From an uncultured Eubacteriales bacterium (GTDB lineage Bacteria; Bacillota; Clostridia; Christensenellales; UBA1242), in contig CABUZJ010000002.1 of the NCBI GenBank assembly GCA_902496015.1, forward strand, positions 1-64,000: DNA of 64,000 bases. The letters are read 5' to 3'. Positions 1 through 7,315 of the stretch are shown here, piece by piece. A program made the position numbers and the translations under genes. Below the pieces are notes generated by a model. That model was not told the origin of the DNA and made no database searches. It worked only from the letters and a program-made list of their open reading frames with translations. How positions within the stretch are numbered: position 1 is the stretch's first letter; every line of letters begins with the position of its first letter.

Positions 1-405
1 AAACCCTAGGTTTTGGCTATATTCCCACATATTCTTGGCTAATATGTTGAAACCTTTTTGATTTAGTTCTTTTTTAGCTTTTTATTTTTTATAGTTGTCT
101 TTTATATGTATTCATCTTGCTTTTCTTTACATAAGGAAATTTATGTAATGAAAAATTTAGTGCAAAAAAAATATTAATTCGTCATTAATTTTGTTAATTT
201 ATAATTAAAAAATTTTTTAATAAATAATATTGAATAAATAAGATTAATTTTTATTTTGAGTTCATAATTAAATTTTATTTGCCATGATTATTTCAATGTG
301 TTATTATATTATTAGTTAAATTATTAGTCCTTAAAACTAGGTAAACTTTTAATTTGATTAGAATTGCTAATTCTGTTTATACTAACTATAAGATAAGGAT
401 TTAAA
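1..405. other. AT-rich non-coding left edge with a hairpin
   Basis: No gene is supported here. Positions 8-55 can fold: AGGTTT (8-13) pairs with AAACCT (50-55), and inside it ACATATT (27-33) pairs with AATATGT (41-47); a short T run follows (55-59). This could be the 3' end or terminator of something lying left of the window. From about 60 to 350 the sequence is very AT-rich with no readable signal. The promoter of the first gene lies at 354-383. Confidence 0.4.
354..383 (+). promoter_or_regulatory. Promoter of the TasA-like/SipW cassette
   Basis: TTGATT (354-359), an 18-nt spacer and TATACT (378-383) form a sigma-A-like promoter about 22 nt before the GTG start at 406. The spacer contains the dyad AGAATT-GCT-AATTCT (360-374), a possible operator. 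Confidence 0.55.
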
Positions 406-1284
406 GTGGATAAAAACAAATTTAAAAATTCTTTAACGGGAGCACCACTTATCGATAAGCCCAGATTGGGTTTTGGTCGTAAGCGAATTTTTGATGCTGA
501 AAATAAAATAATTGGTTCGGTTTCGGGCAATAAGATTTACGATTTAAACGGCAGACTTTGGGGAAGAATTATTACCAAAAATGAAGTTTCTGGGTTTAAC
601 AAAAATGAAATAGTTGACCGTGGAACCGTTATTGGAACCATTGATAATAAAAAAAATATATATAAAAAACAATCATCTCAATTTAAGGCAGATGCTGCGC
701 CAACAACTTATGTTGGAACAATTAAAAGTAATAAAGTGGTGTCTGTTTTAGTTCCTATTTTGGTTGCCACTTTTTTAGTTACTGCAGTGACTAGCGTAAT
801 TTTAAGTTCTATTTTAAAAGATAATAGTGAAAACGATTATTTAAATTCGGCACCTGTTTTGGGCGTTTATAGCAGAGTGGGAAACATTAGTTGGAAGCAA
901 AGTAAAGACATTAATATTTTTAAAGATTCAACAGGTTCGAACATAATTGCCCCAGGGGATAAGGGAAGTTATGCTTTTGTGGTAAAAAATGAAAATGCAC
1001 ATACCATTAATTACACAATTTCTTTTAAGGCTAGTAACGAACATAATTTTCAGTTAAAATATAAATTGTCTGACCAAACTAGATATATTATTGGCGGAAC
1101 TGATTTGTGGGTGCCAATAAATGAACTTACAACTAGAGGTGTGCAACTTAGGGCAGGAGCAACACAAATTTATGTTCTTGAATGGTATTGGGACGAAAAT
1201 GAAAATGACGAAGCCGATACCAATAATGGTAAGAACCAGAATACTTATAATATTGAAATAACGGTTTCTGCTGAATTCGTTTAG
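406..1284 (+). CDS. Membrane-anchored TasA/camelysin-like protein
   Basis: A 292-residue protein with a GTG start preceded by an ATAAGGA ribosome site. Residues about 20-90 carry several short beta-type repeats of the form I-(Y/F)-D-x2-G-x3-G-x-I (for example IYDLNGRLWGRI), predicted cytoplasmic. One membrane segment follows at about 112-135, then an outward domain (about 150-292) containing an APGDKGSYAFVVKN stretch typical of TasA/camelysin-like SipW substrates. It is the first gene of a cassette with a SipW peptidase (22 nt downstream) and a second TasA-like protein. The long cytoplasmic repeat region before the membrane segment is unusual, because classic SipW substrates start with a short signal peptide. 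Whether it is cleaved or remains a membrane anchor is unknown. The assignment to the TasA-like group is by pattern recognition, not a search. Confidence 0.6.
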   Translation: MDKNKFKNSLTGAPLIDKPRLGFGRKRIFDAENKIIGSVSGNKIYDLNGRLWGRIITKNEVSGFNKNEIVDRGTVIGTIDNKKNIYKKQSSQFKADAAPTTYVGTIKSNKVVSVLVPILVATFLVTAVTSVILSSILKDNSENDYLNSAPVLGVYSRVGNISWKQSKDINIFKDSTGSNIIAPGDKGSYAFVVKNENAHTINYTISFKASNEHNFQLKYKLSDQTRYIIGGTDLWVPINELTTRGVQLRAGATQIYVLEWYWDENENDEADTNNGKNQNTYNIEITVSAEFV

Positions 1285-1306
1285 TAGAATTAAATAAAGG
1301 GCAAAA

Positions 1307-2008
1307 ATGAATACTGAACAGATTGAAATGAATGAAATAGAAAGCATTAAACCTGAACGCAAAAAAATAACTGCGGGTCAGGTATTTAATGTTATTGGAA
1401 TTATATTTAAGTGGTTAATTTTTGCTTTATTAATCCTTGTAATTATTGCTAACATTTCTAACCTATATAAAATAAAAGTAAAAAAAGAACAAGTTCCCAC
1501 TTTTTTAGGTTATGCAAATGTAGTGGTTGTGGGAAATAGTATGTATCCTACGCTTAAAATTGGTGATATGATTATAATTAAGCATCAAAATAAATATAAG
1601 GTGGGAGATATTGTTACCTTTATAGATGGCTCTGGGAATGTTGTAACCCATAGGGTTACGGCAATTAGTGAAGATAATAAATATGTAACTAAGGGTGATT
1701 ATGTTGGAAATAGCGAAGACCCATGGTTATTAGATAATAGTGACATTATTGGTAAAGTTGTGGTAACACTTGCAGGTTTTGGAAATGTGCTAGAATTTTT
1801 CCAAACACCATGGGGATTGTTGTTATTAATTGGCATAGGTATTCTTATTATAGAGTTACCTTACATAATAAAAGCCATAATGAATTATTGTGAAAAGAAA
1901 AGAATAAAAAAACGCCTTGCAACATTGCAAGAAAATGAAAGTAAATCTGTAACAGAAAATAATGATGAAATAAGCGCTGTTAAAGATGAACAAAATAATA
2001 ACGAATAG
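1307..2008 (+). CDS. sipW: Signal peptidase I, SipW (ER) type
   Basis: A 233-residue membrane peptidase. The N-terminal membrane segment is at about 33-53; the catalytic serine lies in GNSMYPTL (Ser78). The general base is a histidine in VVTHRV (His115), not lysine, and TKGD (Asp131) follows; Ser-His-Asp is the hallmark of the ER-type/SipW subfamily. A second membrane segment is near residues 168-190, followed by a charged tail. SipW enzymes process TasA/camelysin-type proteins, and this gene sits between two such proteins, so the three genes probably form one secretion cassette. The ribosome site is AAAGGG. A conventional lysine-type signal peptidase (lepB) is encoded separately at 34397-35164. 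Confidence 0.88.
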   Translation: MNTEQIEMNEIESIKPERKKITAGQVFNVIGIIFKWLIFALLILVIIANISNLYKIKVKKEQVPTFLGYANVVVVGNSMYPTLKIGDMIIIKHQNKYKVGDIVTFIDGSGNVVTHRVTAISEDNKYVTKGDYVGNSEDPWLLDNSDIIGKVVVTLAGFGNVLEFFQTPWGLLLLIGIGILIIELPYIIKAIMNYCEKKRIKKRLATLQENESKSVTENNDEISAVKDEQNNNE

Positions 2009-2085
2009 GCATAATAGTAGACAAAAAATTGTGTTTTGTGTTATAACTAAATGAGTAAGTTAAAATTGGATAAAAGGGGAGAAAA

Positions 2086-2679
2086 GTGAAAAAAAAATTC
2101 AATAGACATATATTGAATATTTGCATAATGGCGGTTGTGCTGGTTGTAATTGTTGCTGCAAGCATTGCAACATCAACAGCGCGTTTTTCAACCCTTATTT
2201 CTAATGATAGCACAAGCAAGGGTGCAAAGTGGTGGTTTAAGGTTAATGAATATGATGCTTATTCTAATAGTCAGTTTACTATTGACCTTGCAAGTACTGC
2301 TGTTGTGAATGCTAACATTAAAAATGATTCGGTTGCTCCATCTAGTGTAGGGGAATTTTCTCTACTTATAGATTGCACTAATTGTCAGGTTGATGTGGTG
2401 TGGGAGATTTCATTTGCTTTTAAAGAAGATGCTATAACTTATCCTAATATAATCTTTTGGATTGGCACACCTGGTGAAAGCGATTATCAGGAAATAATAA
2501 TAGGCACAACAAAATTAACTGGAAATATAACATTTAATCCGGAAAATCAAACCACGCAAAGTGAAAATGTGGTGGTGAATTGGCGCTGGCCAGTGGATAC
2601 ATCGCTTGATGAAACTGAATTTAGTGGGCAAAATTATGAATATATTTGCACAATAACTGCAAGTCAAGACATAACTTAA
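2086..2679 (+). CDS. TasA/camelysin-like exported protein
   Basis: A 197-residue protein with a GTG start and a GGGGAG ribosome site. A basic N-terminus and a hydrophobic stretch (about 12-28) are followed by a Ser/Thr/Ala-rich region, SIATSTARFS, which resembles SipW cleavage regions. The mature part is predicted all-beta, with an acidic Asn/Thr-rich composition. Two cysteines (DCTNC) are closely spaced. It lies 77 nt after sipW and is its likely substrate. TasA-family proteins form extracellular fibres or act as surface proteases (camelysin); no protease motif is evident here, so a structural or surface role is the better guess. A strong terminator follows. Confidence 0.6.
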   Translation: MKKKFNRHILNICIMAVVLVVIVAASIATSTARFSTLISNDSTSKGAKWWFKVNEYDAYSNSQFTIDLASTAVVNANIKNDSVAPSSVGEFSLLIDCTNCQVDVVWEISFAFKEDAITYPNIIFWIGTPGESDYQEIIIGTTKLTGNITFNPENQTTQSENVVVNWRWPVDTSLDETEFSGQNYEYICTITASQDIT

Positions 2680-2691
2680 AAAAATAAACAC

Positions 2692-2725
2692 GCAAAAAGC
2701 CTTGGAATTAACCAAGGCTTTTTGC
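2692..2725. terminator. Bidirectional terminator (cassette / small RNA)
   Basis: A perfect 14-bp stem (2692-2705 with 2712-2725; GCAAAAAGCCTTGG) and a 6-nt loop. The arms' own T runs serve both strands. It ends the plus-strand TasA-like gene and forms the 3' hairpin of the minus-strand RNA. Confidence 0.85.
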
Positions 2726-2833
2726 TGGATAAAACAAAATGAGTTTTTAGCATATTAAGAGTGGGAAAAGTTCTTAATAGCCTTTTTAGGATTTGTTCCT
2801 TTTTTCAGTAATAAGATACTCGAACTTATTAAC
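2692..2833 (-). ncRNA. Candidate small RNA of about 142 nt
   Basis: No open frame is present, yet a near-consensus minus-strand promoter (TTGACA at 2863-2868, 17-nt spacer, TAGAAT at 2840-2845) points into this stretch and a perfect terminator closes it. Reading 5' to 3' on the minus strand, I see hairpins AATAAG/CTTATT, AGGA/TCCT and ATTAAGA/TCTTAAT, a short possible closing pair AGC/GCT, an unpaired AT-rich link, and the 14-bp terminator stem. It does not match what I know of 6S, SRP, tmRNA or RNase P RNA. The identity is unknown. Confidence 0.55.
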
Positions 2834-2839
2834 ACCGCT

Positions 2840-2868
2840 ATTCTAACACGCAATCAATACTTTGTCAA
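2840..2868 (-). promoter_or_regulatory. Promoter of the small RNA candidate
   Basis: Minus strand: TTGACA (2863-2868), exactly 17 nt, then TAGAAT (2840-2845). Expected transcription start is near 2833. No minus-strand gene lies downstream before the terminator at 2692-2725. Confidence 0.65.
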
Positions 2869-3032
2869 TAGGGTAGTGACGAAAAATTGTCAAAATTTTT
2901 AAATTTTTGTTCAAATTGCACTAAAATTAGCTGTTTTCATAATAAAAATAACAAAACATAACAATTAAAAATATATATTTCCATTTATTTTTTATTTAAG
3001 TTTTTTAATAAAATAATAGTGATTTTAAATAT

Positions 3033-3062
3033 TTGACTATATGCTTTTAATTGATGTAAAAT
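3033..3062 (+). promoter_or_regulatory. Promoter of the thioesterase gene
   Basis: TTGACT (3033-3038), 18 nt, TAAAAT (3057-3062). It overlaps an upstream ATG at 3041 that could extend the frame, which argues that the real start is the later ATG at 3089. Confidence 0.5.
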
Positions 3063-3088
3063 TATTATTCGATAGAAAGGAGGGTTTT

Positions 3089-3577
3089 ATGAAAGTTATA
3101 AAACAACAAGCAAATAGCACCGATTGTTTAGTTTGTGGAATTTATAACAAACTTGGTTTGCACGCAAATTTTTACGAAATGGAAGACGGTAGTGTGGTGG
3201 CACTTGCTGAATTTAAGCCCCAACATCAAAGTTATCCAGATAGAACACATGGTGGAATGATTGCAAGTTTGATTGATGAAACTATTGGTAGGGTGTTGTG
3301 GATAACTGAACCACATAATTTTGCAGTTACTAGCACATTAACTATAAAATATAGAAAACCCGTGCCTTATGGGGCAAAAATAAAATGTATTGGAAAAATT
3401 ATTTCAAATAACACCCGTGGATTTACGGGGGAAGCAAATATTATTGACGAAAGTGGGGCAGTTCTTGCTAGTGGAACAGCAACTTATGTTAGGGTGCCAC
3501 TTGACAAAGTTAATAATAAAAATAGTGAAGAATTTTTAGTTGATGGAAATGATCCATTAAATGATATTGATATTTAG
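3089..3577 (+). CDS. PaaI/hotdog-fold thioesterase
   Basis: A 162-residue single-domain hotdog protein. The start is chosen at 3089 because AAAGGAGGG sits just upstream; the earlier ATG at 3041 lies inside the promoter. The segment around HGGMIASLIDETIGRVLW is the hotdog helix with the HGG...DE pattern of PaaI/YbgC-related acyl-CoA thioesterases, followed by strands such as TSTLTIKYRKPVPYG. Likely reaction: hydrolysis of an acyl-CoA or acyl-ACP thioester in the cytosol; the substrate cannot be told. It is a single gene with its own promoter, not in an obvious operon. Confidence 0.75.
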   Translation: MKVIKQQANSTDCLVCGIYNKLGLHANFYEMEDGSVVALAEFKPQHQSYPDRTHGGMIASLIDETIGRVLWITEPHNFAVTSTLTIKYRKPVPYGAKIKCIGKIISNNTRGFTGEANIIDESGAVLASGTATYVRVPLDKVNNKNSEEFLVDGNDPLNDIDI

Positions 3578-3664
3578 CAATTCATATTAAAATATTATAA
3601 ACATTAAAATATCAATTTTTTATTGCATGAATTTATTTTATTTGCATTATTTATTTAAATAAGT

Positions 3665-3693
3665 TTGACACTATTTTCACTTTATGGCATAAT
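3665..3693 (+). promoter_or_regulatory. Promoter of the 4-TM protein
   Basis: TTGACA (3665-3670), 17 nt, CATAAT (3688-3693), followed by AAGGAGGA before the ATG at 3713. Confidence 0.65.
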
Positions 3694-3712
3694 TTGATTA
3701 AGGAGGAAGTTT

Positions 3713-4243
3713 ATGAAAACAAAAAATATTATTTTTGGTGCACTTTCTGGCTTATTTTCACTTTTAATCATTGTGCCTCTTTGCATAACTAACTGGGTTT
3801 ATTACAGAAATGATGTAGTTGCAGAAGATGGAGCTGGAATGTTTGCTGATTGGTCTGCTATGGCTAAAATTTGGGAAGCTGCAGATAAAAGTTATTTAAC
3901 ATTTTTTCTTGTTTTAATTCAAATTTTTGCAATAGCGGCTCTTGTTGCAGGTGTTGTATATTTACTATTATACATTTTAGACATGGCAAAAGTTACTAAA
4001 CCAGAAAAAACTAGCGCACTTAAAAAATTCTTGTCTTGGATAATGATAATTAGTGGAATTATTGTTTTAATTTCAGGATTAGTATTTATGTTCGGCACAA
4101 TTAGTGAAAGCTCTATTTTAGGAGTTACTATTAAAGCAGGATATAAAGGCGCTGCTGGTTTCTATCTTGCTTTCATATTCCCAATTCTTGCTGGTGTTGC
4201 TGGAATTTTGGGTGCAGGAAAAGCGAAAAAAAGTAAAAAATAA
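3713..4243 (+). CDS. Four-helix membrane protein, unknown
   Basis: A 176-residue protein with an AAGGAGGA ribosome site. Membrane segments are at about 7-28, 62-90, 107-130 and 146-165; the C-terminus is lysine-rich (GKAKKSKK). An outward loop between segments 1 and 2 contains DWSAMAKIWEAADKS. I do not recognise a family. It is monocistronic, with its own promoter and a terminator shared with the convergent degV gene. Confidence 0.6.
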   Translation: MKTKNIIFGALSGLFSLLIIVPLCITNWVYYRNDVVAEDGAGMFADWSAMAKIWEAADKSYLTFFLVLIQIFAIAALVAGVVYLLLYILDMAKVTKPEKTSALKKFLSWIMIISGIIVLISGLVFMFGTISESSILGVTIKAGYKGAAGFYLAFIFPILAGVAGILGAGKAKKSKK

Positions 4244-4251
4244 GTAAATAA

Positions 4252-4290
4252 TAAAAAAATAAAACCCTTAATTAAGGGTTTTATTTTTTT
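4252..4290. terminator. Bidirectional terminator
   Basis: AAAACCCTT/AAGGGTTTT stem extended by A and T runs, between the convergent 4-TM gene and degV. The stop of the minus-strand degV lies inside the stem. Confidence 0.8.
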
Positions 4291-5125
4291 GTTGGTCTAG
4301 ATAAAGAATACCAACTGCCGTGTCGCCACAATGAGTGCAAATTGTTGAATTAGCACGCGCAGTATATATTGTTTTAAAGCCTCGTTCTTTCAGCCTTTTC
4401 TTTGCAATGTTAATTAATTCTTCGTTATATTTTGTGTAAGATACAAATGCGTAAGAAAGGTCAGGATTTGGGTGGTCTTTAAAAACATCACTTATATAAT
4501 TTTCAAAACATTTTACCATTGTGCCCCTGTATTTATGGTTACTTGTGGCCTTTCCATCTTTCATTATTATTTGTGGCTTTATTTTTAACAAATTAGCCCC
4601 TAACATTTGTAATATTGAACATCTGCCACCTTTATATAAATAATAAAGATTTTCTAATATAAAACTAAGTTGGACTGTATGCTTTCTTGCTTCAACAAGA
4701 TTTACAATTTCTTTAATATCAAGCCCTTTATCTGCAAGTTCGCGAGCATATATTGCAAGCAATGCTATGCCGGTGCATAGTGTTTGTGTGTCAATTACAT
4801 AAACATTATCAAAATATTTGCTGGCGGCAATTGCATTTTCACATGCACAACTAACACCGCTTGAAGATGCAAGATGTAATACTGCATCATAAGAAGGGGC
4901 AAGGCTTTCAAATAGTTCTTTAAATTGAAATTCATTAACAGCACTTGTTTTTGGCAAAGTTTTAGTTTTAGCATAATATTCAAATAGTTCGTCTTGATTA
5001 AAAGTTCCATCTAGTTTAGTTTTGTCGCCGAAACAAATGGTGAATGGTACTGTTTTTATATTATATTTATCTAATAATTCTTGTGGAATGTCTATAGTTG
5101 ATTCTGATGTTATTGCTATGTTCAT
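4268..5125 (-). CDS. DegV family fatty-acid-binding protein (paralogue 1)
   Basis: A 285-residue DegV/FakB-type protein. Family marks: the N-terminal ITSESTIDIP, KTSAVNEFQF, the GGRCS motif (YKGGRCSILQMLGANLLKIKPQI) and a C-terminal HCGDTAVGILYL. DegV proteins bind a fatty acid; in FakAB systems they present it to the kinase FakA for incorporation into phospholipid. No fakA is seen in this window. It forms an operon with a second degV 19 nt upstream (5145-5981); a third copy lies at 33520-34380. Copy 1 has extra cysteines near the ligand region (SGVSCACENA), unlike copies 2 and 3. Confidence 0.88.
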   Translation of the reverse strand: MNIAITSESTIDIPQELLDKYNIKTVPFTICFGDKTKLDGTFNQDELFEYYAKTKTLPKTSAVNEFQFKELFESLAPSYDAVLHLASSSGVSCACENAIAASKYFDNVYVIDTQTLCTGIALLAIYARELADKGLDIKEIVNLVEARKHTVQLSFILENLYYLYKGGRCSILQMLGANLLKIKPQIIMKDGKATSNHKYRGTMVKCFENYISDVFKDHPNPDLSYAFVSYTKYNEELINIAKKRLKERGFKTIYTARANSTICTHCGDTAVGILYLDQQKNKTLN

Positions 5126-5144
5126 TTTTCTCTCCTTTTATATT

Positions 5145-5981
5145 TTATTCACTTATAAATAGAATTCCCATAGTAAGTGGACCGCAATGACTAGTTATTG
5201 TTCCACCTGCAATGGTTTGATGAATATTAATAAATCCTGCGTTTTTAAGGGCATTTGTTGCGGTTTCTATCATGTTTGGTGTTGCTGTGGTGTAGGTTAC
5301 AAATGCATGTGACTTATCAACGTGTGGATAGGCTGATAATGTGTCCGAACAATATTTTGCTATAACTTTATCTAATTTCCCCACATATTTTTTACCAACA
5401 CGCATTTTTCCATTTTCCACAATTATTTGTGGCTTTAATGACAGCAAGTTTGCACCAAATTTAGCAAGAGAACTGCATCTTCCACCTTTATATAAATAAT
5501 CTAATTTGTCTAGAATGAAACTTGCTTGAACTTTGCTTATAATATTATTTATAACATATAATATATCGCCTAATGCAAGCCCACTGCTTGCAAGTTCACT
5601 TGCCTTTATTGCTAATAGTGCTATACCTGTTGAAAGTGATCTGCTATCAATTACAAACACATTATTCATTTCACTTGCAACATCTTTTGCATTACTATAA
5701 GCACTACTCATTTCGCTAGATAAACTAAAATGAATAATTGCATCTGCATCTTGAAGTAATGAAGAAAAATGTTTTTTATACTGAAACTTATTAACTGCAC
5801 TTGTTTTTGGAAGAATGTTATTATTTTTCACAAATTCAAAAATAGTGTTATTATCTATTTCTCCATCTAACTTTTCTTCATTACCTAAAATGATAGTAAA
5901 TGGAACAGTTTTAATGTTAAACTTATCTAAAAGTTCTTTTGGCATATCTATTGTAGTTTCTGCTGATATTGCTATTTTCAT
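5145..5981 (-). CDS. DegV family fatty-acid-binding protein (paralogue 2)
   Basis: A 278-residue paralogue of the adjacent DegV, with the same landmarks: ISAETTIDMP, KTSAVNKFQY, SSEMSSAYSNA, YKGGRCSSLAKFGANLLSLKPQI and HCGPLTMGILFI. It is the first gene of a two-gene degV operon; the gap to the next start holds an AAGGAGAG ribosome site. The tandem arrangement suggests duplication followed by divergence, perhaps giving binding proteins tuned to different fatty acids, as known for FakB1/FakB2 (saturated versus unsaturated). Ligand preference cannot be read from the sequence by eye. Confidence 0.88.
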   Translation of the reverse strand: MKIAISAETTIDMPKELLDKFNIKTVPFTIILGNEEKLDGEIDNNTIFEFVKNNNILPKTSAVNKFQYKKHFSSLLQDADAIIHFSLSSEMSSAYSNAKDVASEMNNVFVIDSRSLSTGIALLAIKASELASSGLALGDILYVINNIISKVQASFILDKLDYLYKGGRCSSLAKFGANLLSLKPQIIVENGKMRVGKKYVGKLDKVIAKYCSDTLSAYPHVDKSHAFVTYTTATPNMIETATNALKNAGFINIHQTIAGGTITSHCGPLTMGILFISE

Positions 5982-6145
5982 TTAATCTCTCCTTTTTTTG
6001 TTTTTCCATTGCATATTATATAATTATTTTTGGTAAGATACTACTTAATACACCATTTTTTGCCCTACACTTATTTTAATTTTAGTAGAATTATAAAATC
6101 GACAATTCTCTTATTAGTAGAGTTGTATTTTTTTGCTTATTTTTG

Positions 6146-6174
6146 TTGATTGAATGAAAAAAAATATATATAAT
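6146..6174 (+). promoter_or_regulatory. Promoter predicting a leaderless mRNA
   Basis: TTGATT (6146-6151), 17 nt, TATAAT (6169-6174). Only 6 nt separate the -10 from the ATG at 6181, so transcription should begin at or next to the A of ATG. No Shine-Dalgarno is present. Confidence 0.65.
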
Positions 6175-6180
6175 TAAAGC

Positions 6181-6774
6181 ATGGAAAATTTAGAACAAGT
6201 TATTGCAAATAATATTGCGTTATTTAGAAAAAAAATGGGGCTTACACAAGTGCAACTTGCTGAAATGCTTAATTATTCAGATAAAGCTGTTTCTAAATGG
6301 GAAAGAGCAGAAAGTGTGCCAGATATTTTCATTTTAAAAAAATTAGCAGATATTTTTGGTGTAAAAGTGGATACATTAATTACACCAAATAATAATAAGG
6401 TAAAGATAAGCAAACATATAAGTATATCTAAAACTTTAACTATCTTACTTGCATGTTTACTTGTTTGGTTAATTGCTACTATTACTTTTGTTGTTCTAAC
6501 TATTTGTGATGTAAAAATGGCATGGTTTTCATTCATAGTGGCGGTGCCTGTTTCGCTTTTAGTGGCAATGATATTAAATTCTATTTGGGGAAAAAAGTGG
6601 GTAACATTTTTGTTGATTTCTTGTTTAATTTGGACGGCTTTTGCCACAATTTATATTGGTGTTTTAAGAATTGAATTATGGCTTATATTTTTAATTGGAA
6701 TACCGCTTCAAATCGCAACAATTATTTGGTATTTTTTAGATAAATATTATGAAAAAAAGAAAAAATTGAAATAA
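6181..6774 (+). CDS. XRE-type HTH regulator with membrane domain
   Basis: A 197-residue protein. An N-terminal HTH_3 domain (about 8-62; TQVQLAEMLNYSDKAVSKWE, followed by D at the family's usual PDI position) is followed by a short linker and four membrane segments (about 80-103, 108-131, 136-158, 162-184) ending in a lysine-rich tail. Such HTH-membrane fusions are common regulators in Bacillota and may sense the envelope; the target is unknown. It is monocistronic and has no ribosome site: the -10 element ends 6 nt before the ATG, so it is probably translated from a leaderless message. Confidence 0.8.
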   Translation: MENLEQVIANNIALFRKKMGLTQVQLAEMLNYSDKAVSKWERAESVPDIFILKKLADIFGVKVDTLITPNNNKVKISKHISISKTLTILLACLLVWLIATITFVVLTICDVKMAWFSFIVAVPVSLLVAMILNSIWGKKWVTFLLISCLIWTAFATIYIGVLRIELWLIFLIGIPLQIATIIWYFLDKYYEKKKKLK

Positions 6775-6804
6775 AAAAATCACGGACAAAACCGTGATTT
6801 TTTT
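6773..6804. terminator. Bidirectional terminator
   Basis: AAAAAAATCACGG (6773-6785) pairs with CCGTGATTTTTTT (6792-6804). It lies between the convergent XRE gene and hup. Confidence 0.85.
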
Positions 6805-6810
6805 ATTGGT

Positions 6811-7083
6811 TTAGTTTAAACCATCTTTAAATGCTTTGCCGAACTTGAAAGTTGGAACTTTGCAAGCAGCAACTTTAACTTTTGCACCTGTCATTGGGTT
6901 TGTGCAAGTTCTTGCAGGTTTCTTTTTTGCTTCGTATGTGCCGAAGCCAACCAATGCAATTTTGTCATTTTTTGCTAATGCACCATTAACTGTTTTAACA
7001 TATGCATCGTAAAATGCAGTTGTGTCTTTAAGTGTTGCACCAGTTTCAGCAGCAATAGCTCTTAAAAATTCGCCTTTATTCAT
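6811..7083 (-). CDS. hup: HU family DNA-binding protein
   Basis: A 90-residue protein, full length for HU. Starts MNKGEFLRAIAAETG; core GFGTYEAKKKPARTCTNPMTGAKVKV, where HU normally has GRNP (here CTNP), then the C-terminal PTFKFGKAFKDGLN. HU is a homodimeric histone-like protein that bends and compacts DNA. The arm lacks the usual run of arginines and the R-G-R-N-P turn is changed, so DNA contacts may differ slightly. It is monocistronic, with an AAGGAGG ribosome site, a consensus-like promoter at 7133-7161 and a dyad in the leader. Confidence 0.92.
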   Translation of the reverse strand: MNKGEFLRAIAAETGATLKDTTAFYDAYVKTVNGALAKNDKIALVGFGTYEAKKKPARTCTNPMTGAKVKVAACKVPTFKFGKAFKDGLN

Positions 7084-7104
7084 TATAATGCGACCTCCTT
7101 ATAT

Positions 7105-7121
7105 GACAAGTAAAACTTGTC
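7105..7121 (-). promoter_or_regulatory. Operator-like dyad in the hup leader
   Basis: A perfect inverted repeat GACAAGT-AAA-ACTTGTC between the promoter and the ribosome site of hup. It could be a protein-binding operator or a short RNA hairpin just before the Shine-Dalgarno. Confidence 0.4.
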
Positions 7122-7132
7122 TTATTAGTTAA

Positions 7133-7161
7133 ATTCTAACAAAATTCTAAAATTTAATCAA
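7133..7161 (-). promoter_or_regulatory. hup promoter
   Basis: Minus strand TTGATT (7156-7161), 17 nt, TAGAAT (7133-7138). Expected start is near 7126, giving a leader of about 43 nt that contains the 7105-7121 dyad. Confidence 0.6.
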
Positions 7162-7315
7162 ATAAATTACAATGGTTTATTAAAAAATCTTGATTTTCAT
7201 TAGAAAAAATCTAGTGTAAATCGATTTTAAAACAGAATTTTAATTTAAAAAGTAACTTTGTAAATAAAATTTTAATAAAATGTAGTAAAAATTGTGAAAA
7301 AGGAGGGGTTGTTTT

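Noticed and set aside
3296..3305. TGTGGATAA, a perfect DnaA box
   Set aside because: It is a single copy within the thioesterase coding region, far from dnaA; chance is the simpler explanation.
6064..6137. Attenuator-like pair AGAATT/AATTCT against ACAATTCT/AGAGTTGT followed by a T run
   Set aside because: The stems are short and A/T-rich, and no plus-strand gene or promoter needs a terminator there; it may be chance in AT-rich DNA.
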